In this document: positions 57,158 through 64,000 of the stretch, piece after piece
Layout of the letters: each line of letters opens with the position of its first letter
Numbering within the stretch: position 1 is the stretch's first letter
DNA from: Alphaproteobacteria bacterium
GTDB lineage: Bacteria; Pseudomonadota; Alphaproteobacteria; Micropepsales; Micropepsaceae
Direction of reading: 5' to 3'
DNA: 64,000 bases
Assembly: GCA_020852655.1 (NCBI GenBank)
Contig: JADZAI010000010.1
Coordinates: 46,059-110,058 of the forward strand
Notes under the pieces: generated by a model
What the model was told of the DNA's origin: nothing
The model's input: only the letters and a program-made list of their open reading frames with translations
The model's database searches: none
Translations under genes and position numbers: made by a program

Positions 57158-58483
57158 ATGGGTCAACCAGAGAAGATCGTCGCGCTGTCCGGCCAGGCGC
57201 CCAACCTGTCCGGGTCCGGCATGGATCGCCGGATCGAGAAGAAGCGCCTGACGCGCCGCCGGCTTTATGGCATCGCCGGCGGCGCCGCTGCGCTCGCACT
57301 GATCGTCTATCTCGCCTTCGCCGTTCAGGGCGGGCGCGTCTATCGCATGGACGCCGCGCAGGTGACGGTCTCGACCGTCCAGCGCGGCACCTTCGACGAC
57401 TTCATCCCGGTCCGCGGCAAGCTGGCGCCGCTCTCGACCGTGTATCTGGAGACCATCGAGGGCGGCCGGGTCGACCGCCGCCTGGTGGAAGACGGCGCCC
57501 TCGTGAAGGCCGGCCAGCCGCTGATCGACCTTTCCAACGCCGCGATCCAGCTCGACGTCATCTCGCGCGAGGCCCAGATCGCCGAGCAGATGAACAATCT
57601 GCGCACCACCGACCTGCTCTTCGAGCAGACCCGCATCGGCTACGAGAAGGACCTCGTCGAGATCGGCTACGAGATCGTCCGCCTCAAGCGCGACCTCGAC
57701 CGCAAGCGCGCCCTCGTCGCCCGCGGCGCGATCTCGCGCGCCACCTTCGACCAGGTCTCGGACGAATACGAATACCAGCTCGGCCGCCGCCGCGTGACGC
57801 TGGACGCGCAGAAGAAGGAACAGGATTTGCGGGCCGCGCAGGCCGCGCAGCTCCAGGAAACCGTGAAGCGCCTGGAGTCGAATCTCGACATCGCGCGGCG
57901 CAGTCTCGACGCGCTCCAGGTCAAGGCGCCGATCGACGGCCAGCTCACCGCGCTCGACGCCGAGGTCGGCCAGTCGAAGCAGCCCGGCGCCCGCCTCGGC
58001 CAGATCGACAGCGTCGACGCCTTCAAGGTCACCGCCGAGGTCGACGAGTTCTACGTCGCCCGCGTCGATATCGGCCAGTCCGCCAGCTTCACGCTGGGCG
58101 GCCAGAAGGTCATGGCGAAGGTCGCGAAGATCTACCCGCAGATCCGCGAGGGCCGCTTCACCGTCGACCTCACCATCGACGGCCCGCTGCCCGCCGGCCT
58201 CCGCCGCGGCCAGGCGATCGACCTGCGCCTCGAACTCGGCGGCTCGTCGCCTGCGCTGCTGGTCGCGAACGGCCCCTTCTACCAGGACACCGGCGGCAAC
58301 TGGGCCTTCGTCCTCGACGGCGACGGCACCTCCGCCACGCGCCGCGACATCCGCCTCGGCCGCCGCAATCCCCAGGTCGTCGAAGTCCTGGGCGGCCTCA
58401 ACGAAGGCGACCGTGTCGTCACCTCCGCCTACCAGAGCTATCTCGAAATGGACCGCATCGCCTTCGATGCCGCGCCGAACTGA
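57158..58483 (+). CDS. HlyD/MacA-type periplasmic adaptor protein
   Basis: The 441-residue product (from ATG 57158 after GGAAGG) has one membrane anchor at about 45-67, a biotinyl-lipoyl-like hairpin (VRGKLAPLSTVYLETIEGGR), a long coiled coil (about 140-265) and beta-barrel domains ending AYQSYLEMDRIAF. An internal ATG at 57221 is possible, since the predicted transcription start is one base before 57158. It should bridge the MacB-like pump to an outer-membrane channel not encoded here. Confidence 0.87.
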   Translation: MGQPEKIVALSGQAPNLSGSGMDRRIEKKRLTRRRLYGIAGGAAALALIVYLAFAVQGGRVYRMDAAQVTVSTVQRGTFDDFIPVRGKLAPLSTVYLETIEGGRVDRRLVEDGALVKAGQPLIDLSNAAIQLDVISREAQIAEQMNNLRTTDLLFEQTRIGYEKDLVEIGYEIVRLKRDLDRKRALVARGAISRATFDQVSDEYEYQLGRRRVTLDAQKKEQDLRAAQAAQLQETVKRLESNLDIARRSLDALQVKAPIDGQLTALDAEVGQSKQPGARLGQIDSVDAFKVTAEVDEFYVARVDIGQSASFTLGGQKVMAKVAKIYPQIREGRFTVDLTIDGPLPAGLRRGQAIDLRLELGGSSPALLVANGPFYQDTGGNWAFVLDGDGTSATRRDIRLGRRNPQVVEVLGGLNEGDRVVTSAYQSYLEMDRIAFDAAPN

Positions 58484-58504
58484 ACCCACCAGGGGACCAA
58501 CGCC

Positions 58505-59188
58505 ATGATCAAGCTCAACGGCCTCACCAAGACCTACGCGACCACCGAGGTCGAGACGACGGCGCTGCACGACATCAATCTCGACATCGGCCCGGGCGAG
58601 TTCGTCGCCATCATGGGCCCGTCGGGCTGCGGCAAGTCGACCCTGCTCAACATCCTCGGCATGCTCGATTCCCCCTCGGCCGGCGAATACTGGTTCAACG
58701 GCACCGAGGTCGCGCGCTATTCCGAAGGCCAGCTCGCCCAGATGCGCAAGGCCGGCATCGGCTTCGTCTTCCAGAGCTTCAACCTGATCGACGAGCTGAC
58801 CGTGTTCGAGAATGTCGAGCTCGCGCTGCTCTATCACGACATCCCGGCGCGCGACCGCAAGGCTCGCGTCCAGGCGGCGCTGGAGCGCATGAAGGTCGCC
58901 CACCGGGCCGGCCACATGCCGCAGCAGCTTTCCGGCGGCCAGCAGCAGCGCGTCGCCATCGCCCGCGCCGTGGTCTCGCAGCCCATCCTCATCCTCGCCG
59001 ACGAGCCCACCGGCAATCTCGATTCGCACAACGGCGAGGAGGTCATGCAGCTCCTCACCCAGCTCAACGAGGAAGGCACCACCATCATCATGGTGACCCA
59101 CTCGCACAGCCACGCGCAATACGCCCGCCGCGTCGTCAACCTCTTCGACGGCCGCATCGTCGCCGAAAATCTCCGCGCCGCCGCCTGA
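58505..59188 (+). CDS. ABC transporter ATPase, MacB/LolD type
   Basis: The 227-residue ATPase has Walker A GPSGCGKST, the Q-loop FQSFNLID, signature LSGGQQQRVAIARA and Walker B LILADEPTGNLDS. It powers the FtsX-type permease encoded 28 bases downstream. Such MacAB-like systems export peptides, antibiotics or lipids. Confidence 0.95.
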   Translation: MIKLNGLTKTYATTEVETTALHDINLDIGPGEFVAIMGPSGCGKSTLLNILGMLDSPSAGEYWFNGTEVARYSEGQLAQMRKAGIGFVFQSFNLIDELTVFENVELALLYHDIPARDRKARVQAALERMKVAHRAGHMPQQLSGGQQQRVAIARAVVSQPILILADEPTGNLDSHNGEEVMQLLTQLNEEGTTIIMVTHSHSHAQYARRVVNLFDGRIVAENLRAAA

Positions 59189-59216
59189 GCCCTTCTGTCC
59201 GTCCCGGGGGACGACC

Positions 59217-61715
59217 ATGCTTCAGAACTACGTCACCGTCGCGCTGCGCAACCTGGCGAAGCACAAGCTCTATTCCTTCATCAACATCGCCGGCCTCGCC
59301 GTCGCCCTCGCCTCGGCGCTGCTGATCATGCTCTTCGTCCGCGACGAGCTTTCCTTCGACAAGCAGATGCCCGATCACGAGCGGCTCTACCGCGCCGAGG
59401 CGACCTTCGCCCCGCCGGGCCGCGATCCGCTGCGCATGGGCTCCACCATGTTCCCGCTCGCCGGCGTCCTGAAGAGCGAGATCGCCGGCGTCGAGGACGC
59501 GACCCGCATCGGCCAGCAGAGCTCGGCGGTGAAATACGGCGACAAGCTCTTCTTCGAGGAGGTCCATCCCGCCGACCCCAATTTCTTCCAGCTCCTCCGC
59601 TTCCCGCTGCTGAAGGGCGATCCCGCGACCGTGCTCGCGCGGCCCAACACGCTCGTCATCTCCGAGCGCATCGCGAAGAAATATTTCGGCGACGAGGACC
59701 CGGTCGGGAAGACGGTGACGCTCGACGAGAAATTCCCGCTCGAAGTCACCGGCGTGATGGCCGACGTCCCGGCCAATTCGCATCTCGATATCGACATCCT
59801 CCTGCCGATCGGCTCCGACGCCGACCGCTATTACGCCCATGGCGGCGCCGACAATCCCGGTGCCCAATCGTGGACCAGCATCAACCACAACACCTATTTC
59901 CGCGTCGCGCCGGGCACCTCCATCGCAGCCGTCGAGGCGCAGTTCCCCGCCATGGTGCGCCGTCATGTCGATCCGGCGGCGATCGGCCTGCCCACCGGCT
60001 CCGATGCCTGGGACCTGCTCAAGATCTCGGCGATGCCCTATGGCCGGATCCACTTCTCGCCCAACGGCGCCCTCGCCGTCGCTTCGCGCCCGCCCGGCGA
60101 CTGGGCCACCGTCTACGGCTTCACCATGATCGCCGCGCTGATCCTGCTCATCGCCGCGATCAACTTCATGAACCTCGCCACCGCCCGCGCCACCCAGCGG
60201 GCCCGCGAGGTGGCGATGCGCAAGGTGGTCGGCGCCCGGCGCCGCCAGCTCGTCATCCAGTTCCTCGGCGAATCGGTGCTGATCGCCCTCTGCGCCCTCG
60301 TCCTCGCTCTGGCCCTGGTCGAATTGCTGCTGCCGGCCTTCGCGAGCTTCGTCGATCGCCCGATCACCCTCAGCTATCTCGGCGACTGGGACGTGATGCT
60401 CGGCATCGTGCTCGCCGCCGTCGTGACCGGCCTGCTCGGCGGCCTGTATCCGGCGCTCATTCTGTCGGGCTTCCGCCCTGCCACGGTGCTGAAGTCGAAC
60501 CGCTCCGGCCAGGGCGGCTCGGGCGGCCTGCGCGCCGCGCTCGTCATTGTGCAGTTCGCGATCTCGATCGGCCTCGGCATCGTCGCCAGCGTCGTTTACG
60601 GCCAGACGCTCTATGCCCGCTCCTACGATCTCGGCCTCCACAAGGAGAACCGCCTCATCCTCACCGGCATCGGGCGCGACCAGGTGACGCCGCTGCTCGA
60701 CACCATGCGCACCCAGTTGCTCGCCATCCCCGGCGTCACCGGCGTCGCCGGGTCCGACATCGAGCCCTTCAGCGGCAACGAGAACAACACCATCATGCGC
60801 CAGCCCGAGCACCCCGACGAGGCGATCCTCGTCCGCCAGCTCGTGGTCGAACCCGAATTCTTCGACGCCTACGGCATGAAGATCGTCGCCGGCCGCCCCT
60901 TGTCGCGCGAGCGCGGCGAGGACAGGTCGCCGGCCGCCAAATTCGGCGACGACGAGCCGGACAACCTCTCGATCGTCATCAACGAGGCCGCCGCACGGCG
61001 CCTCGGCTACACGCCTGCCGAAGCAATCGGCAAGGTCCTGCGCGAGGACATCAGCGTCGGCACCAACGAGGGCGAGCGGCTGCGCACCCGCGTCATCGTC
61101 GGCGTCGTGCAGGACGCGCATTTCGACAGCCTGCGCCAGCCGGTCTTCCCGACGCGCTATATCTACAACCCCCATTTCCTGAACCACTACGTGGTCGCGA
61201 CCGACGGCAGGGACACGCCGGCCGTGGTCGAACAGGTGCGTCAGGTCTGGGACCGCCTGGTGCCGGCGCTGCCGGCGCGCCTCGGCTTCGTCGACCAGAA
61301 CTACGACGCGCTCTACGCCCAGGACGCGCTGCGCGGCCAGATGTTCGGCCTCTTCTCCGGCCTTGCCGTGCTGATCGCCTGCCTTGGGCTCTTCGGCCTC
61401 GCCGCCTTCACCGCCGAGCGGCGCACCAAGGAGATCGGCGTGCGCAAGGTGTTCGGCGCCAATGTCGGCAACATCGTCGCGCTGCTGCTGTGGCAGTTCT
61501 CCAAGCCCGTGCTGATCGCGAACCTGATCGCCTGGCCGGTCGCCTGGTATTACCTCACCGGCTGGCTCGACGGCTTCGCCTACCGCATCGACCTGAGCCC
61601 GCTCTACTTCATCGCCGCAGGGCTCGGCGCCCTGGTGATCGCCTGGCTGACCGTGACGATGCACTCGCTCCGCGTCGCCCGCGCCAAGCCGGTCCTCGCG
61701 CTGCGCTACGAATAG
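59217..61715 (+). CDS. MacB/FtsX-type ABC permease
   Basis: The 832-residue product has an N-terminal membrane helix with a MacB periplasmic core domain, then three helices (about 295-425). A second MacB core (about 460-700) and three more helices end it. FtsX signatures are ATQRAREVAMRKVVGARRRQ and RTKEIGVRKVFGANVGNIVA. This long, duplicated form is common in alphaproteobacteria and Bacteroidetes. The stop is followed by a strong hairpin. Confidence 0.92.
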   Translation: MLQNYVTVALRNLAKHKLYSFINIAGLAVALASALLIMLFVRDELSFDKQMPDHERLYRAEATFAPPGRDPLRMGSTMFPLAGVLKSEIAGVEDATRIGQQSSAVKYGDKLFFEEVHPADPNFFQLLRFPLLKGDPATVLARPNTLVISERIAKKYFGDEDPVGKTVTLDEKFPLEVTGVMADVPANSHLDIDILLPIGSDADRYYAHGGADNPGAQSWTSINHNTYFRVAPGTSIAAVEAQFPAMVRRHVDPAAIGLPTGSDAWDLLKISAMPYGRIHFSPNGALAVASRPPGDWATVYGFTMIAALILLIAAINFMNLATARATQRAREVAMRKVVGARRRQLVIQFLGESVLIALCALVLALALVELLLPAFASFVDRPITLSYLGDWDVMLGIVLAAVVTGLLGGLYPALILSGFRPATVLKSNRSGQGGSGGLRAALVIVQFAISIGLGIVASVVYGQTLYARSYDLGLHKENRLILTGIGRDQVTPLLDTMRTQLLAIPGVTGVAGSDIEPFSGNENNTIMRQPEHPDEAILVRQLVVEPEFFDAYGMKIVAGRPLSRERGEDRSPAAKFGDDEPDNLSIVINEAAARRLGYTPAEAIGKVLREDISVGTNEGERLRTRVIVGVVQDAHFDSLRQPVFPTRYIYNPHFLNHYVVATDGRDTPAVVEQVRQVWDRLVPALPARLGFVDQNYDALYAQDALRGQMFGLFSGLAVLIACLGLFGLAAFTAERRTKEIGVRKVFGANVGNIVALLLWQFSKPVLIANLIAWPVAWYYLTGWLDGFAYRIDLSPLYFIAAGLGALVIAWLTVTMHSLRVARAKPVLALRYE

Positions 61716-61718
61716 GAC

Positions 61719-61756
61719 CGGAGGGCGCGCGCCGGCGAGGCCCGGCGCGCCCTCCG
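61719..61756. terminator. Bidirectional hairpin after the ABC permease
   Basis: CGGAGGGCGCGC (61719-61730) pairs with GCGCGCCCTCCG (61745-61756) to give a 12-base-pair GC stem between the convergent permease and crotonase genes. Confidence 0.7.
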
Positions 61757-61764
61757 TGCGAGAG

Positions 61765-62541
61765 CTACTGCGTCCGCGCCCGTGCCTGGATGCCGGCGCG
61801 GCGCGCTTCGACGTCTTCCGGCTTCACCGCCCGGTTCGCCTGGCGCGACGTCTCCGCCTCCAGCTTCATCGCCTCGCCCAGCGTCGCGTTGAAGCCGTCG
61901 TCGATGAGCTTCTTGTAGGTCTCGCTCATCGTCTTGGGCACGCTCGCCATGTCGTGCGCCAGCTTCAGCGCCGCCGGCATCAGTTCGTCCGGCGCATAGA
62001 CCCGGTTCACCAGACCCCATTCGCACGCCGTCTTCGCGTCGATGAAATTGCCCGTCAGCGACAGCTCCTTCGCCCGCGACACGCCCACCGCCCGCGCCAG
62101 CTTCTGCGACAGGCCCCAGCCCGGGATGATCCCGACGCGACCATGCGTGTCGGCGAAGCGCGCATTGGTCGAGGCGATCAGCACGTCGCAGGCGAGCGCC
62201 AGCTCGAAGCCGCCGGTGATCGCGACGCCGTTGACCGCCGCGATGATCGGCTTGGGGCATGCCGCCATCGCCTTCACCGGATCCTTCAGCGCCCCGCCCT
62301 GGTGGCCCGCCGAGCCCAGCGCCGAGGCGTTCGAGCCCAGTTCCTTGAGGTCCAGCCCCGCCGTGAAGGCGCGCTCGCCCGCCCCCGTCACGATGATCAC
62401 CCGCACCTCGTCGTCCGCGGTCAGCGCCTCGAACGCGTCGGCGATCGCCCCGCGCAACTGCATCGACAGCGCGTTCATCGCCTCCGGCCGGTTCAGCGTG
62501 ACGGTCGCCACGCCGTCCTTCTTGTCCACCAACAGCACCAT
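61765..62541 (-). CDS. Enoyl-CoA hydratase/isomerase family protein
   Basis: The 258-residue crotonase has the oxyanion-hole segments AFTAGLDLKEL and NGVAITGGFELALACDV. The first catalytic Glu (GGFELAL) is kept, but the second position falls in ADTHGRVGIIPGWG, where His replaces the Glu of rat mitochondrial hydratase. This points to an isomerase, hydrolase or another reaction rather than standard hydration. It lies beside methylmalonyl-CoA epimerase but on the opposite strand. Confidence 0.87.
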   Translation of the reverse strand: MVLLVDKKDGVATVTLNRPEAMNALSMQLRGAIADAFEALTADDEVRVIIVTGAGERAFTAGLDLKELGSNASALGSAGHQGGALKDPVKAMAACPKPIIAAVNGVAITGGFELALACDVLIASTNARFADTHGRVGIIPGWGLSQKLARAVGVSRAKELSLTGNFIDAKTACEWGLVNRVYAPDELMPAALKLAHDMASVPKTMSETYKKLIDDGFNATLGEAMKLEAETSRQANRAVKPEDVEARRAGIQARARTQ

Positions 62542-62714
62542 GTCGCAGTCCTCCAGATTTTTCGTGCCGCCCTTGTCTCAGAACAGGGCGCCCGCGCAAA
62601 GCGTTCGCGTCGGCTGAGGGACCGGTCATGTTCCTGGCCCCGTCCTGCCGCCTCGGTGGACTTTCGCCCGGCGCTCCCCTAATGGCGCGCCAGCCAGAAC
62701 AGGAGTTCCGCAAG

Positions 62715-63140
62715 ATGATCGGCCGCTTGAACCATGTGGGCGTCGCCACACCCTCGATCGAGGAATCGGTGAAGCTCTATCGCGACGTCCTCGGCGCGAC
62801 GAAGATCCACGACAAATTCGCCATGCCCGAGCAGGGCGTCTGGGTCTGCTTCGTCGACCTGCCCAATTCGCAGATCGAGCTGATCGAGCCCTATGACGAC
62901 AAGTCGCCCATCAAGGGCTTTCTCGCCAAGAACCCGCAGGGCGGCCAGCACCATATCTGCTTCGAGGTCGACGACATCATCGCCGCCCGCGACGACATGC
63001 GCGCCAAGGGCGCCACGATCCTCGGCACCGGCGAACCCCGCATCGGCGCCCACGGCACGCCGATCATCTTCGTCCACCCCAAGAACATGGGCGGCGTCCT
63101 GGTCGAACTGATGCAGAAGCCCGAAGCCGCGCATCACTGA
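62715..63140 (+). CDS. mce: Methylmalonyl-CoA epimerase
   Basis: ATG 62715 follows AGGAG and gives 141 residues with the epimerase signature MIGRLNHVGVATPSIEESVK, then LYRDVLGA, QGGQHHICFEVDDI, and HPKNMGGVLVELMQ. The conserved His, His and Glu bind cobalt or nickel. It interconverts (S)- and (R)-methylmalonyl-CoA in propionyl-CoA use. The longer frame from 62628 is not needed. Confidence 0.93.
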   Translation: MIGRLNHVGVATPSIEESVKLYRDVLGATKIHDKFAMPEQGVWVCFVDLPNSQIELIEPYDDKSPIKGFLAKNPQGGQHHICFEVDDIIAARDDMRAKGATILGTGEPRIGAHGTPIIFVHPKNMGGVLVELMQKPEAAHH

Positions 63141-63173
63141 GCCACGGCCGGCGGCGGCGCCTGTGAGGCAGGG

Positions 63174-63182
63174 TTATCCACA
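63174..63182 (+). promoter_or_regulatory. Single perfect DnaA box
   Basis: TTATCCACA matches the nine-base DnaA consensus exactly. Only one box was found in the intergenic gap, so it is not evidence of an origin. Confidence 0.35.
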
Positions 63183-63282
63183 GGCGAACACCGGCCCGGC
63201 ATAAAGTGAAAAACAAATGCCGCGCCCTGTTACGCTGCATTGCACCATCTGCTAGATTTCGCGCTCCGCCGGTGGGGATGCG

Positions 63283-63984
63283 ATGAGCAAGAAGATCTAC
63301 CCTGACGCCAAGGCCGCCCTCGACGGCCTCTTGTTCGACGGCATGACCGTCATGGCCGGCGGCTTCGGCCTCTGCGGCATCCCCGAAAACCTGATCGCCG
63401 CGATCAAGGCCGCCGGCACGACCGGCCTCACCGCCATCTCCAACAATGCCGGCGTCGACGGCTTCGGCCTCGGCATGCTGCTGGGCACGCGGCAGATCAG
63501 GAAGATGATCTCGTCCTATGTCGGCGAGAACAAGGAGTTCGAGCGCCAGTATCTGTCCGGCGAGCTCGAGCTGGAATTCAACCCGCAGGGCACGCTGGCC
63601 GAGCGCATCCGCGCCGGCGGCGCCGGCATTCCCGCCTTCTTCACCGCCACCGGCTATGGCACCCTCATCGCCGACGGCAAGGAAACCCGCGAATTCAACG
63701 GCCGCCATTACGTGATGGAAACCGGCCTCACCGCCGATCTCGCCATCGTGAAGGCCTGGAAGGCCGACCACGAAGGCAATCTCATCTACCGGAAGACGGC
63801 GCGAAACTTCAATCCGATGATGGCGACCGCCGGCAAGGTCACCATCGCCGAGGTCGAGGAGCTGGTCGAGGTCGGGCAGCTCGAGCCCGACGAGATCCAC
63901 ACACCGAGCGTCTACGTCCAGCGGATCGTCGTCGGGAAGGCGTACGAGAAGCCGATCGAGCAGCGCACCGTCAGGAAGCGCTAG
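63283..63984 (+). CDS. 3-oxoacid CoA-transferase subunit A
   Basis: The 233-residue product is a full-length SCOT alpha subunit: [20 protein letters not shown], then [30 protein letters not shown], and [20 protein letters not shown]. It transfers CoA from succinyl-CoA to a 3-oxoacid together with a beta subunit, expected right after the window. The window ends 16 bases after the stop. Confidence 0.95.
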   Translation: MSKKIYPDAKAALDGLLFDGMTVMAGGFGLCGIPENLIAAIKAAGTTGLTAISNNAGVDGFGLGMLLGTRQIRKMISSYVGENKEFERQYLSGELELEFNPQGTLAERIRAGGAGIPAFFTATGYGTLIADGKETREFNGRHYVMETGLTADLAIVKAWKADHEGNLIYRKTARNFNPMMATAGKVTIAEVEELVEVGQLEPDEIHTPSVYVQRIVVGKAYEKPIEQRTVRKR

Positions 63985-64000
63985 GCCAAGGAGACGACAT

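Noticed and set aside
57101..59218. 705-codon minus-strand open frame
   Set aside because: It is antisense to the adaptor and ATPase genes and full of Asp/Val/Ala repeats expected from codon shadowing.
59136..61664. 842-codon minus-strand open frame
   Set aside because: It mirrors the ABC permease and shows no recognisable domain; the permease has intact FtsX motifs.
63174..63182. Origin of replication from the DnaA box
   Set aside because: One box without clustering, AT-rich unwinding region or dnaA/dnaN/hemE neighbours is not an origin.

Overview
The window is GC-rich throughout, with strong GC bias at third codon positions that opens many long false antisense frames. The gene content (lepA, hut genes with the HutF/HutG route, lutABC, an NtrY/NtrC-type pair, an acoABC-type acetoin dehydrogenase, methylmalonyl-CoA epimerase, a SCOT subunit) fits a heterotrophic alphaproteobacterium. 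No rRNA or ribosomal protein gene is present, so the order cannot be fixed.

Positions 1-22.4 kb look like an accessory catabolic region. Read along the minus strand it holds a kdpFABCD potassium-pump operon, with kdpD cut by the window edge and a second tiny membrane peptide ahead of kdpF. Next is a five-gene aromatic-ring cleavage cluster: an HsaA-like flavin monooxygenase, an MhpA-like FAD hydroxylase, a NodD/LinR-like LysR regulator, a type I extradiol dioxygenase and a meta-cleavage-product hydrolase. Three of its upstream regions carry the same two-part LysR-type operator. A plus-strand acoC/acoA/acoB operon follows and carries the frameshifted remains of a short-chain dehydrogenase. A minus-strand cluster then holds an acyl-CoA dehydrogenase, an APH-fold kinase-like protein and two paralogous proteins of an uncharacterised DHSWG family. 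That cluster is preceded by a truncated second acyl-CoA dehydrogenase, a strong AT-rich palindrome and a TetR regulator. Decayed IS6-, IS3- and IS5-type transposase pieces sit at 11.85-12.0 kb and 21.85-22.06 kb. The region ends at the 3' end of a tRNA-Ser(GGA) gene, a typical island boundary.

From 22.4 to 64 kb the layout is more like core chromosome: two small membrane proteins, a DUF4185-like lipoprotein, an XRE-SulP operon with an operator at its promoter, a GlcD/D-lactate-dehydrogenase-type flavoprotein, lepA, a FecR-domain protein, lutABC, a HIT protein, an envelope pair (coiled-coil/HhH protein and BON-OmpA protein), a 3-hydroxyacyl-CoA-dehydrogenase-type SDR, an outer-membrane barrel plus large FecR protein, and an ABC-F ATPase.

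The complete five-step histidine pathway follows (hutIHGU on the minus strand, hutF on the plus strand), then an MFS transporter. After it comes a minus-strand PRISE reductase / Baeyer-Villiger monooxygenase / DUF2891 unit. A two-component sigma-54 system faces a divergent MacAB-like efflux operon across an intergenic region with a textbook -24/-12 promoter and tandem upstream sites. The right end carries acyl-CoA genes: a crotonase-family enzyme, methylmalonyl-CoA epimerase and the A subunit of a 3-oxoacid CoA-transferase.

The best candidates for something undescribed are the DHSWG/APH/ACAD cluster (15.8-20.8 kb), which resembles a hydroxyacyl-CoA kinase plus ACAD pathway, and the three-site LysR regulon of the ring-cleavage cluster.
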